This document shows positions 44,798 through 54,466 of a stretch of DNA of 64,000 bases, piece after piece. The notes under the pieces are model-generated. The model did not search any database and was not told where the DNA came from. It saw only the letters and a program-made list of their open reading frames with translations. This DNA is from JAWKWH01 sp041397625 (lineage in GTDB: Bacteria > Pseudomonadota > Alphaproteobacteria > Rhizobiales > Rhizobiaceae): the NCBI GenBank assembly GCA_041397625.1, contig JAWKWH010000002.1, positions 496,001 through 560,000 of the forward strand, given 5' to 3'. The first letter of the stretch is position 1; every line of letters starts with the position of its first letter. Both the position numbers and the translations under genes were made by a program.

Positions 44798-46063
44798 TCA
44801 ACCGGCCGCGGCGGACAGGGTCGTGGCGGCCCAGAAGACGCTGTTGGCGTGGATGGCGAAGACGGCCAGCAATCCGCCGGCGAGCATCACCCGTTCGAAG
44901 CCGAGGATCGGTTTCAGGTCATGGCGCGGCTTGACCGCGCTGCCGGCGGTCATCAGGCTCAGAATGGCGACCACCGTGCCCGCGCCCATCAGCAGCACCG
45001 CCGGCAGGCCGATGGCGTGGCCGAGCGCCAGAAACGCCGCCAGCAGCAGGAAGGATGACGTAGCGAGCGACAATTGGCCGGGGCAGATCTGGCGCAGCAC
45101 CTGACCGCCGTCGAACTTCCATACCGGCACCAGGTTGGCCAGGTTGAACAGGCCGAGGAACACGGCGAAGATCACCAGTGAGGTCGAGATGTGGTGCATG
45201 CCGGCCGATGCCGCCAGGCCGCTGCCGACGATGGCGAGCGGCACGAACAGCGCCGAGAAACCGGCGCCCATAAGCGCCGAAAACGCCACCTCGAACCGGC
45301 TGTCATAGGGCCGGCCGCCAATGGCGATGCCGCCGAGCAGCGGAATGAAGATCATGCGGGCCGACTTGTGGCCCATCAGGCGAAACGCCGCCATGTGGCC
45401 AAGTTCGTGCAGCGCGACGACGCCGGTCAGCGTGGCGGCGAACAGCAGCCCCTGCAGCGTCAGGCCGAAGAGCGGCCAGACAAGCAGCGTGGATACCGCC
45501 GCAAAGCCCATCTGGGTTGCCGGATGCTCGAACACACCGCCCTTGCGGCAGACGCCGGTGCGCACCCATTCGTCGAGCCTGGCAAGTTCGCGCCGGGCGG
45601 CAAAATAGCGAAAGACCATGAAGGCGAGGCCGCGATAGCGGTCGGTGCGGCAGAACGTTACCGCGACACCGCCCTCGGCATCGGCAATGCCGACTTCCGC
45701 GCGATAGTTGGCCCAGAACGAATGGTCGAGCGAACTGTCGTCGACAATGCGCATCGAATACCGGGTTTCGGGAATGACATTGTCGAGGGCGACGAGCCGC
45801 CGGATCGGCCGGCCGTCACGCCCCTCGTGCGAAAGCTCCAGCCAGGCCTGGTCGCCGTCGGCGCCCGCCGGCAGCACATTAATGATCTCGCCCGACCAGC
45901 CGGCGTGATCGCCGAGCGGCCACAATGCCGACCAGACATCGCGGCGCGAAGCCCGGACGACGCGCGAAACGGCAAACGTGCGCGTACCGAGCGGCGCGGC
46001 CAGCATCACAAAGATGAGGCCGAGATTGATCCCGACAAGGAAATAAATAGCCGTCGTGGACAA
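44798..46063 (-). CDS. SRPBCC domain fused to a site-2-protease-like (M50) membrane metalloprotease
   Basis: 421 residues. An N-terminal TM helix is followed by a START/SRPBCC-like domain (about 28-165: VSRVVRASRRDVWSALWPLGDHAGW). Several TM helices follow, with the zinc motif HELGHMAA near residue 217 and the third ligand motif PVWKFDGGQ near residue 316, as in site-2 proteases (HExxH and LDG). It probably cleaves within membranes; the substrate is unknown. The lipid/ligand-binding SRPBCC sensor joined to an intramembrane protease is unusual. It is convergent with ggt across a 19-base gap. Confidence 0.8.
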   Translation of the reverse strand: MSTTAIYFLVGINLGLIFVMLAAPLGTRTFAVSRVVRASRRDVWSALWPLGDHAGWSGEIINVLPAGADGDQAWLELSHEGRDGRPIRRLVALDNVIPETRYSMRIVDDSSLDHSFWANYRAEVGIADAEGGVAVTFCRTDRYRGLAFMVFRYFAARRELARLDEWVRTGVCRKGGVFEHPATQMGFAAVSTLLVWPLFGLTLQGLLFAATLTGVVALHELGHMAAFRLMGHKSARMIFIPLLGGIAIGGRPYDSRFEVAFSALMGAGFSALFVPLAIVGSGLAASAGMHHISTSLVIFAVFLGLFNLANLVPVWKFDGGQVLRQICPGQLSLATSSFLLLAAFLALGHAIGLPAVLLMGAGTVVAILSLMTAGSAVKPRHDLKPILGFERVMLAGGLLAVFAIHANSVFWAATTLSAAAG

Positions 46064-46253
46064 GTTGCCGCCACTCCCGTTTGGCGGACATTCTAGGCCA
46101 GCAGGCTGCAGAAAGGCTTAAACCGGCCGTTCAAATACCGCTTAACGCCATCAAAGCGGGCGAAAACCCGGGGTTTTCGCGCCATCGACGTGGTCAAACA
46201 ATCATCTTGCCGCCCGGATCGCTCCAGGCGAAAGCCGTGGACGCGGGCCTGCC

Positions 46254-48266
46254 TCACTCGAATTCCATGATCACGGCGTCGACCGCAAGACTGTCGCCGG
46301 GCGCCGCATTGAGCCTGGCGACGGTCAGGTCGCGTTCGGCGCGCAGCACGTTTTCCATCTTCATGGCTTCGACGACGGCCAGCGTCTCGCCTGCCTTGAC
46401 TTCCTGGCCCACGCTCACCGCTATCGAGACGACGAGACCCGGCATCGGGCACAGCAGCATTTTCGAGGTGTCCGGCGGTTCCTTGACCGGCATGAGCTTG
46501 TCGAGCGCGGCGGTCGCCGGCGACATGGCGCGGGCGTCGACCGCGATGCCGCGCCAGGCGATGCCGACGCCGTTCAGCACCGGCTTGATGCGCGCCGAGA
46601 CCGGTCGTGAACCGACATAGCCATGCCAGACCGCGTCGCCCGGCCGCCAGGATGACGAAACGGTCATCGCCGCCGAGCCATTGACGGAAATCTCCAGGTC
46701 GATGGGTTTGCCCATCTGACCGTCGGTGATCTCGACATCGAGATAGTGGTCGTCGATGCGGACGACCCACTGGCGGCGGAACTTGCCGGAATGCGGCGCC
46801 AGCCGGCCGGCATGGCGGTCGAGCCTGTCCTTGCGCAGCAGTTCGACGGCAAGCGCCACGGCCGACAGCACCAGCAGTTCCTCCTTGCCGGGTGAAACCG
46901 GCTCGAAGCCGTCCGGATATTCCTCGGCGATGAACGCCGTCGAGATGCGGCCGTCGCGCCAGCGCGGATGCTGCATCAGCGCGGCGAGAAACGGCACATT
47001 GTGCTCGATACCGTCGACGACGAAGGTGTCGAGCGCGTCGGCCATGGCGTCGATCGCCTGCGGTCGCGACGGCGCCCAGGTGCACAGCTTGGCGATCATC
47101 GGGTCGTAGAACATGGTGATCTCCGAACCCTCGGCGACACCGGTGTCGTTGCGCACGACGATGTCTCCGTGCCGGCCTTCCGCCGGCGGACGATAGCGGG
47201 TCAGCCGGCCGATCGACGGCAGGAAATTGCGATACGGGTCTTCGGCATAGAGCCGGCTCTCGACGGCCCAGCCGGTCAGCTTGACATCCTTCTGCGCCAG
47301 TTCGAGCTTCTCGCCGGCGGCGATGCGGATCATCTGTTCGACCAGGTCGATCCCGGTGATCAGCTCGGTTACCGGGTGCTCCACCTGCAGGCGGGTGTTC
47401 ATCTCCAGAAAGTAGAAATTGCGGTCCTTGTCGACGATGAATTCTACCGTGCCGGCGCTCTGGTAGTCGACGGCCTGTGCCAGCGCGCAGGCCTGCTCGC
47501 CCATCGCCTTGCGGGTCCCGGCATCGAGAAAGGGCGACGGCGCCTCTTCGACCACCTTCTGGTTGCGGCGCTGGATCGAACATTCCCGCTCGCCCAGATA
47601 GATGCAGTTGCCGTGGCCGTCGGCCAGCACCTGGATCTCGATATGGCGCGGCTCCTCGACGAACTTCTCGATGAAGATGCGGTCGTCGCCGAAGGAGGAC
47701 GCGGCCTCAGATTTCGAGCGCTCGAAGCCTTCCCTCGCCTCGGCGTCGTTCCAGGCGATCCGCATGCCCTTGCCGCCGCCGCCGGCCGACGCCTTGATCA
47801 TCACCGGGTAACCGATCTCGGCGGCGATGCCGGCGGCATGGTCGGCATCGTCGATCAGGCCCATGAAACCCGGCACCGTCGACACGCCGGCCTCCGCGGC
47901 GATCTTCTTGGAGGTGATCTTGTCGCCCATGGCGGTGATCGCCCCGGGCTTGGGACCGATGAAGACGATGCCCTGCTTCTCCAGCGCTTCGCAGAAGGAG
48001 GCGCGCTCGGAAAGGAAGCCGTAGCCCGGATGCACCGCCTGGGCGCCGGTTTGCTTGCAGGCGGCGACAATCCGGTCCGCGACGAGGTAGCTCTCGGCGG
48101 CCGGCGACGGACCGATATGGACGGCCTCGTCGGCAAGGTCCACATGGACGGCGTCGCGGTCGGCATCGGCGTAGACGGCAACGGTCTTGATGCCCATCTG
48201 CCGCGCCGACCTGATGACGCGACAGGCGATCTCGCCACGGTTTGCGATCAGGATCTTCTCGAACAT
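46254..48266 (-). CDS. pccA: Acetyl/propionyl-CoA carboxylase alpha subunit (biotin carboxylase + BCCP)
   Basis: 670 residues. MFEKILIANRGEIACRVIR and KASAGGGGKGMR (ATP-grasp), then a BT domain, and a C-terminal biotinyl domain with VVEAMKMENVLRAE (biotin lysine near residue 635). The length fits propionyl-CoA or a related acyl-CoA carboxylase alpha chain. The beta subunit and methylmalonyl-CoA mutase are not in the window, so acetyl-, propionyl- or methylcrotonyl-CoA as substrate cannot be decided; propionyl is likely given mce at 17992. Biotinylation needs BirA. Confidence 0.9.
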   Translation of the reverse strand: MFEKILIANRGEIACRVIRSARQMGIKTVAVYADADRDAVHVDLADEAVHIGPSPAAESYLVADRIVAACKQTGAQAVHPGYGFLSERASFCEALEKQGIVFIGPKPGAITAMGDKITSKKIAAEAGVSTVPGFMGLIDDADHAAGIAAEIGYPVMIKASAGGGGKGMRIAWNDAEAREGFERSKSEAASSFGDDRIFIEKFVEEPRHIEIQVLADGHGNCIYLGERECSIQRRNQKVVEEAPSPFLDAGTRKAMGEQACALAQAVDYQSAGTVEFIVDKDRNFYFLEMNTRLQVEHPVTELITGIDLVEQMIRIAAGEKLELAQKDVKLTGWAVESRLYAEDPYRNFLPSIGRLTRYRPPAEGRHGDIVVRNDTGVAEGSEITMFYDPMIAKLCTWAPSRPQAIDAMADALDTFVVDGIEHNVPFLAALMQHPRWRDGRISTAFIAEEYPDGFEPVSPGKEELLVLSAVALAVELLRKDRLDRHAGRLAPHSGKFRRQWVVRIDDHYLDVEITDGQMGKPIDLEISVNGSAAMTVSSSWRPGDAVWHGYVGSRPVSARIKPVLNGVGIAWRGIAVDARAMSPATAALDKLMPVKEPPDTSKMLLCPMPGLVVSIAVSVGQEVKAGETLAVVEAMKMENVLRAERDLTVARLNAAPGDSLAVDAVIMEFE

Positions 48267-48351
48267 CGGTCCCACTCCAACGGCTCCTTTTATGGGCTCG
48301 TCCGGCTCCGCTCAAGCCGACATTCGGCTAATTCCCGGCTGCGCTCTGGGG

Positions 48352-48609
48352 TCCGTACTCATTAAATTGACGGAAATGGCGTTCGAGATGACGACAGATG
48401 CGAGGAAAAGCCCGACGAGCGGGGCCAATCCCCCGGCCGAGGGCTTTGACGCGGCAGGTCGACGTCAGCTCGACCGTCCTTCGGATCGGGCGGATTCGCA
48501 CGGGCTACCTTGTCGCAAGCCCTTGAAAGGCTTCAGCCTTCCCGCGGACTTGCTCCGCGCATCCGCACAAATCCGCTCCGACCATTACTGCCAATTTAAT
48601 GAGTACGGA
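48352..48609. mobile_element. MITE-like element with 18-bp perfect terminal inverted repeats
   Basis: The termini TCCGTACTCATTAAATTG (48352-48369) and its exact reverse complement (48592-48609) bound 258 bp. Similarity between the two ends continues less perfectly inward for about 40 bases. There is no ORF of transposase type inside. The right end lies three bases from the stop codon of the channel gene, whose C-terminus may have been reset by the insertion. The left end lies 86 bases from the pccA start, so it fills most of a 345-base gap. Confidence 0.75.
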
Positions 48610-48611
48610 GC

Positions 48612-49043
48612 CTAGAAATGCTCTCCGGAGCGGAATGGACCGACGCGCGTCGAGGCGGCGACCAGATAGGCGGTCGACCAGCCGATCATCAGGAAGCCGT
48701 TGATACCTTCGAGCGCGGCAAACAGCCGCCATTCGCCAGCCGGCACGACATCGCCATAGCCAAGCGTGGAAAAGGTGACGGTGGAGAAGTACAGCGACGC
48801 GGAAAAGCTCTCGAAAGCGCCAACCACATGGAACGCCAGCGCCCAGAGCCAGACCTCCACGGTGAGGACGGCAAACAGGCCGAACACCACGGTGATCATC
48901 GCCACGGTCCGGCTTCTGCGCCCATGCATGCGAAAACGGGCAACCAGCCAGCTCATCACATGGGTGATGGCGATCAGCCCGAATGTGTGGATGACCACCG
49001 TCATCGCCACGACCACCGTGCCTCCCAGAAGATTGATCAGCAT
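48612..49043 (-). CDS. Two-pore-helix potassium channel family protein
   Basis: 143 residues. TM helices GTVVVAMTVVIHTFGLIAI, AMITVVFGLFAVLTVEVWLWAL and FAALEGINGFLMIGWSTAYLVA, with the pore loop STVTFSTLGYGDVVPAG. The filter TLGYGD is the K+ selectivity motif. No regulatory domain is attached. ATG 49043 is preferred to the upstream start at 49241, which adds low-complexity residues. The stop codon lies three bases from the end of a MITE-like repeat. Confidence 0.85.
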   Translation of the reverse strand: MLINLLGGTVVVAMTVVIHTFGLIAITHVMSWLVARFRMHGRRSRTVAMITVVFGLFAVLTVEVWLWALAFHVVGAFESFSASLYFSTVTFSTLGYGDVVPAGEWRLFAALEGINGFLMIGWSTAYLVAASTRVGPFRSGEHF

Positions 49044-49258
49044 TCCATGCCTCCGCTGCCCTTGCGGTCCTGCGCGCCGCCGAGGCGCTGTGATGCAGGC
49101 CGGCAATCTGCTCGGCGACGTCGACGGTGGCAAGGGGTTTGCGCCCGGCTTCGCAATCCCGTTTTCTGCACGAAATGATTCAGGGACCGGTCGCAACGGG
49201 TTGAATGCATGTGTGAAAACTGAAAAGCTGCCGGCCGGCATTCATCGAGGAGCGAGTT

Positions 49259-50368
<1,110 letters not shown>

Positions 50369-50385
50369 CTGAATTCGGTACGACC

Positions 50386-51177
50386 ATGAAACGCCAGATC
50401 ACGGCAGCCCCGACACTGCTGGTATCGGTGGCGCTGACCGCGATCGCCCACGCGCAGTCGTTCGACGGCGCCTTCGATTTTCGTTGGCTTTCGGACCCGC
50501 AAGACAGACACCGCATAATGCGATTACTGTCAGATGTTTCCTTTACCGACAGCGCGGGGAAGGTTTGGACCGTTCCCGCGGGTGCGGATATCGACGGCGC
50601 GTCCATCCCGCGATGGCTTTGGACCTATGCCGGATCGCCCTTCGTCGGCAACTATCGGCGGGCATCGGTCATACACGACTACTTTTGTGAAACATCGAGT
50701 TCCGGCGGCAACGATGTCCACAAAATGTTCAAGGAAGCGATGATTGCCGACGGAGTGAGTCTTGCCGGAGCATGGTCAAAATATCTCGCCGTTCTGGGCT
50801 ACGGAAACACCGCCGGCAAATGTGGCAAACGTGTCGCGGCGATCGAGGAATATCGTAAAGGCTCGCTGGACCAAGATTTCCCCCTCCCCGATGAAGCACT
50901 CGCATTGTTTGCCCGAATCCAGGCGGAGGTCGATGCCCGGGAGCTTGTTTCAGAACGCGATTCCGATCGCTTTCGGGAATATGCGAACTCCGTCCTGGCG
51001 ATTGCTCCGGTGAAAGCGGCGCTGACCTACAGAGCGGCCGTAGAATTCAGATTGATGCCGAGCCCGGAGACCCTCAAAGACGTCGAAGTCGCAATTGCCG
51101 AAGAACAGCTTGGAGACGACGAAATCGAACAAGCCATGCTGTTGGCGGTAGCGACTGTTCCAGAACCCCTGCCATAG
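50386..51177 (+). CDS. DUF1353 family secreted protein
   Basis: 263 residues with a signal peptide (TAAPTLLVSVALTAIAHAQ). SDVSFTDSAGKVWTVPAGADIDGASIPRW and RRASVIHDYFC are the DUF1353 motifs, including the conserved DGASIPR and HDYFC. A C-terminal region of about 110 residues follows. Base composition and spacing are less GC-rich than neighbours, so it may have been acquired. Its function is unknown and it lies between adhC and the DUF188 gene. ATG 50386 is used because it opens the signal peptide. Confidence 0.8.
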   Translation: MKRQITAAPTLLVSVALTAIAHAQSFDGAFDFRWLSDPQDRHRIMRLLSDVSFTDSAGKVWTVPAGADIDGASIPRWLWTYAGSPFVGNYRRASVIHDYFCETSSSGGNDVHKMFKEAMIADGVSLAGAWSKYLAVLGYGNTAGKCGKRVAAIEEYRKGSLDQDFPLPDEALALFARIQAEVDARELVSERDSDRFREYANSVLAIAPVKAALTYRAAVEFRLMPSPETLKDVEVAIAEEQLGDDEIEQAMLLAVATVPEPLP

Positions 51178-51185
51178 GCCGCGCG

Positions 51186-51668
51186 ATGACAAGGACGCTT
51201 GCCGACATCTATGTCGACGCCGATGCCTGTCCGGTCAAGCCGGAGATCCTCAAGGTCGCCGAGCGGCGCGGGCTGAAAGTCGTGTTCGTGGCCAATGGCG
51301 GGTTGAGACCGTCGCGCGATCCGATGGTCGAAAACGTCATCGTCGGCGCCGGCTTCGATGCCGCCGACGACTGGATCGCCGCACGGGCCGGCCCCGGCGA
51401 TGTGGTGGTTACCGCCGACGTGCCGCTGGCGGCGCGCTGCGTCAAGGCCGGCGCCACCGTCATAGGGCCGACCGGAAGGGTCTTCAGCGAGGAGGCGATC
51501 GGCATGGCGCTCGCCATGCGCAACCTGAACCAGGACCTGCGCGAGGCGGGCGCGATCTCCGGGCACAACGCTGCGTTTGCGCCGCGCGACCGCTCGGCCT
51601 TCCTTCAGGCGCTCGAACAGGCTATCCGTCGCGCGGCAAAATCGGCAAAGCGAGGATCCGAAGCGTGA
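51186..51668 (+). CDS. YaiI/YqxD family (UPF0178/DUF188) protein
   Basis: 160 residues. IYVDADACPVKPEILKVAER is the conserved PIN-like metal-site start, and GDVVVTADVPLAARCVKAGATVIGPTGRVF is the second family block. These proteins may be nucleases, but no activity is established. The stop overlaps the fghA GTG start by four bases (GTGA), so the two are translationally coupled. Confidence 0.9.
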   Translation: MTRTLADIYVDADACPVKPEILKVAERRGLKVVFVANGGLRPSRDPMVENVIVGAGFDAADDWIAARAGPGDVVVTADVPLAARCVKAGATVIGPTGRVFSEEAIGMALAMRNLNQDLREAGAISGHNAAFAPRDRSAFLQALEQAIRRAAKSAKRGSEA

Positions 51669-52501
51669 AGACAGTTTCGACGGCAAAGGCCCATGGCGGC
51701 GTCCAGGGCGTCTATTCGCACCAATCGGACGCCTGCGGCTGCGAGATGACATTCGCGGTCTTCGTGCCGCCCGGCGCCGACAAGGCGCCCTGCCCGGTCG
51801 TCTGGTACCTGTCGGGCCTGACCTGCACCCATGCCAATGTCATGGACAAGGGCGAATATCGGCGCATGGCCGCCGAGCTCGGCCTGATCATCGTCTGCCC
51901 CGACACCAGCCCGCGCGGCGACAACGTGCCCGACGACAAGGACAACTGGCAGTTCGGTTCCGGCGCCGGTTTCTATCTCGACGCGACACAGGAGCCGTGG
52001 CGCAGGAACTACCGCATGTACAGCTACGTGACGGCGGAACTGCCGGCGCTCGTCGCGACGAATTTCCCCGTGGCGGTGGACAGGCAGGGTATTTTCGGCC
52101 ATTCAATGGGCGGGCACGGCGCGCTGACGATCGCGCTGAAACATGCCGACCGCTTCAAAAGCTGCTCGGCCTTCGCCCCAATCGTCAATCCGTCCACGGC
52201 GGATTGGTCCTCGGGCGCCTTTCGCCGCTATCTTGGCGAAGATCCGCAAGGCTGGCGTTCCCATGACGCCTGCGCGTTGGTCGAGGACGGAGCCCGGTTT
52301 CCCGAATTCCTGGTCGACCAGGGTGACGCCGACGGGTTCCTCGATGACGGTTTGAGACCATGGTTGTTCGAGAAAGCCTGCGATAAGGCGGGTATCGAGC
52401 TGAAGCTCAGGATGCAGGAAGGCTACGACCATTCCTACAACTTCATCTCGACATTCATGGAAGACCATCTGTGCTGGCATGCCGAGCGCCTCTCGCGCTG
52501 A
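51665..52501 (+). CDS. fghA: S-formylglutathione hydrolase
   Basis: 278 residues, alpha/beta hydrolase. GHSMGGHGAL holds the nucleophile Ser, Asp lies in the DQGDADGFLDDGL region, and the His in YDHSYNFISTFMEDH. CGCEMTFAVFVP near the start is family-typical. It hydrolyses S-formylglutathione to formate and glutathione, completing the pathway begun by AdhC upstream. It starts with GTG, coupled to the DUF188 gene. Confidence 0.95.
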   Translation: MKTVSTAKAHGGVQGVYSHQSDACGCEMTFAVFVPPGADKAPCPVVWYLSGLTCTHANVMDKGEYRRMAAELGLIIVCPDTSPRGDNVPDDKDNWQFGSGAGFYLDATQEPWRRNYRMYSYVTAELPALVATNFPVAVDRQGIFGHSMGGHGALTIALKHADRFKSCSAFAPIVNPSTADWSSGAFRRYLGEDPQGWRSHDACALVEDGARFPEFLVDQGDADGFLDDGLRPWLFEKACDKAGIELKLRMQEGYDHSYNFISTFMEDHLCWHAERLSR

Positions 52502-52590
52502 GAGGCCCGGCGCCGGTTAAATGCCGGATGACCGGCGATCGCGGGCGCGGCGAGCGCGCCTGATCCACAGACAAGCACGAGACGAGAAAA

Positions 52591-52989
52591 ATGAACCGGA
52601 ATATCAAGATGAGCGCCGAGGCTGACACGATCTACGACGAGGTTCCCGACCTCGACACCCTCGGCGGCCGCCTGTCGCGCGCGCGGGAAGCGGCCGGCAT
52701 GTCGACGGCGCAATTGGCGCGTCGGCTCGGCATCAAGACGGCGACACTGCAATCGTGGGAGAGCGACCGCTCCGAGCCACGCGCAAACCGCCTGGCGACC
52801 ATGGCCGGCATTCTCAATGTCAGCCTGGCCTGGCTGATGCACGGACTCGGCGATTCACCCAGCGAGGACATCAATTCCGATGTCGTCAACCTGGTGCGCG
52901 GTCACCTCAAGCAGATGAAGAGCCTGCGCGACAAGACATCCGTCATCATCGAGCGGCTGGAAAGCGAACTGCAGCGCTTCGACGGCTGA
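52591..52989 (+). CDS. XRE family transcriptional regulator
   Basis: 132 residues. The HTH LGGRLSRAREAAGMSTAQLARRLGIKTATLQSWE is followed by SEPRANRLATMAGILNVSLAWLMHG, a lambda-repressor-like domain with the C-terminal LAWLM turn. A helical C-terminal region (VNLVRGHLKQMKSLRDKTSVIIERLES) may mediate dimerisation. There is no ligand domain. It is convergent with the duplicated hypothetical protein; targets are unknown. Confidence 0.88.
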   Translation: MNRNIKMSAEADTIYDEVPDLDTLGGRLSRAREAAGMSTAQLARRLGIKTATLQSWESDRSEPRANRLATMAGILNVSLAWLMHGLGDSPSEDINSDVVNLVRGHLKQMKSLRDKTSVIIERLESELQRFDG

Positions 52990-53014
52990 TCCCGTTCCCG
53001 CGGCGGGAATGCCG

Positions 53015-54016
53015 TCAGGCGACCCGATCGAGCAGCGGCAGCAGATCCGGATGGATCGAAGGCGATTCGCGTTTGATGAAATCGAGCAGCGCCTTTTCGT
53101 TCTCGTGCAGCTTGCCGTCGCGTCCGATCCGGCTGGCGAGCCATTTGGCCTCAGCCGCGTCTATGGCGTCGGCTGAGGCGCCGGCCTCCGCCTGCCGGTC
53201 ATTGCGTTCTTTCCAGGCCTGCTCCAGCGAACCGCCCTGCTGATAGGCGTTCAGCACGCCGCGCAGGCCGTCGGCGAACATGCGGCCGAAAAAGCCGGCG
53301 ACGTCGGCCTGGGTGTTGTCGAAGAAGGCTTCCTGGCGCAGCGCCACGTCGCGCGGCGGCGGCGCGTAGCCCGAGGCGCACATCAGCGAATTGGCTAGCG
53401 CCTTGACGAACAGTTCGGTCCAGGCCGGATCGTTGGCCGATTCGACCGAGCTGTCGTTGAGGCGGAACAATATCTCAGCTTCGGCGCGCGCGATGCCGAC
53501 CTGACCCTCGCCCGCCGCGGCATAGAGAATACGCCGGATAAGATCGGTCTCGGCGCGGCCGATGATGCCCTGCTGCAACTGCCGGCCGTCGACCAGCGGA
53601 CCTTTGCCGTCGATGACGGCGTGGGCGACCTGTTCGAGCGCGTAAGCCGACAGGCTTTCCGGCGCCGAGCGTGCCGTCTCCAGCACCTTGATCAGCAGTT
53701 CCAGCTCGGTCACCGTGTCGACCATGCCGTCGCGCGAGATGACGCGGACCAGCCAGGCGGCATTTTCTTCCGAGATGTAACCGGCCGGCTTTTCCTGATG
53801 AACGATGAAATCGGTGATCGCCTCGCAAAAGAAGACCGGCCATTCCGGACACTTGTCCTGGCAACTCGCGTCGAGCGCAAACAAGGCTTCGGCCTCCTGG
53901 CGGGTCACGACGCCGTCGCCGAAAACCTCGCGGCGCAGCATGATGACATCCTCGCTCTGGATGCGGTTCTTTGCGGTCAGTCCGGCCACGGGCGCGGCCA
54001 AGATCAGTTCACCCAT
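53015..54016 (-). CDS. Internally duplicated alphaproteobacterial hypothetical protein
   Basis: 333 residues, soluble, acidic. The sequence is two copies of an about 135-residue unit. Half A (about 26-80 and 158-212) shares LRR...G-V-...EAE-LF-L-...P-W. Half B (about 86-112 and 287-315) shares AWL-R-ISRDG-...E-LL--IK. The DG-x-V/L-x(3-5)-E pattern recalls TerB or EF-hand-type helices, but I do not recognise the family. It is convergent with the XRE gene and divergent from the glycine riboswitch/gcv operon. Confidence 0.75.
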   Translation of the reverse strand: MGELILAAPVAGLTAKNRIQSEDVIMLRREVFGDGVVTRQEAEALFALDASCQDKCPEWPVFFCEAITDFIVHQEKPAGYISEENAAWLVRVISRDGMVDTVTELELLIKVLETARSAPESLSAYALEQVAHAVIDGKGPLVDGRQLQQGIIGRAETDLIRRILYAAAGEGQVGIARAEAEILFRLNDSSVESANDPAWTELFVKALANSLMCASGYAPPPRDVALRQEAFFDNTQADVAGFFGRMFADGLRGVLNAYQQGGSLEQAWKERNDRQAEAGASADAIDAAEAKWLASRIGRDGKLHENEKALLDFIKRESPSIHPDLLPLLDRVA

Positions 54017-54229
54017 CAATCCGATTCCCTTGTCCCGGCCACCCCAGATCCCGCGGCAACCTTCTTCATCCTGGGCCGGAGGCTAGCAAAACCGCCTGAA
54101 ATTTTAGGAAATCGGCATGGTGTACAAAGTACTAACGATCGGACATCGCCGTGCGGCGTCGAAATGGATGACAAAGGGTCGAAGATCGTCTAACGATTGT
54201 CGCCGTTGTGAGCCCGCAAGGGTTCTGCC

Positions 54230-54414
54230 TGTCCGTGGGAGAGAGCCCTGAAAGGGGCCGCCGAAGGGGAAATCGCCCGAAATCTCTCAGGCAAAGCGTA
54301 CCGTGGGCGGGAAAAACAGCTCTGGAAAGTCGGGGGAAACCCCGCGCCGAAGGTGTAAGCGTTACCGACAGGGTTCCGGTGGCGTGAGTCTCTCAGGCTT
54401 CCGACAGAGGGGCG
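54230..54414 (+). promoter_or_regulatory. Tandem glycine riboswitch controlling gcvTHP
   Basis: Two glycine aptamers in series. The first has GGGAGAG...GCCGAAGG...CTCTCAGGCAAA. The second has CTCTGGA...GCCGAAGGTG...TCTCAGGCTTCCGACAGAGGGG. Both retain the GCCGAAG and TCTCAGGC core blocks that bind glycine. Glycine binding normally turns on glycine cleavage genes; here the switch ends about 50 bases before gcvT. The 210 bases before it (54020-54229) should contain the operon promoter. Confidence 0.95.
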
Positions 54415-54466
54415 CAATTCGTGCCGTGGCGACACGGCAATGAAACGCGCGACCTGCGGAGGCGAG

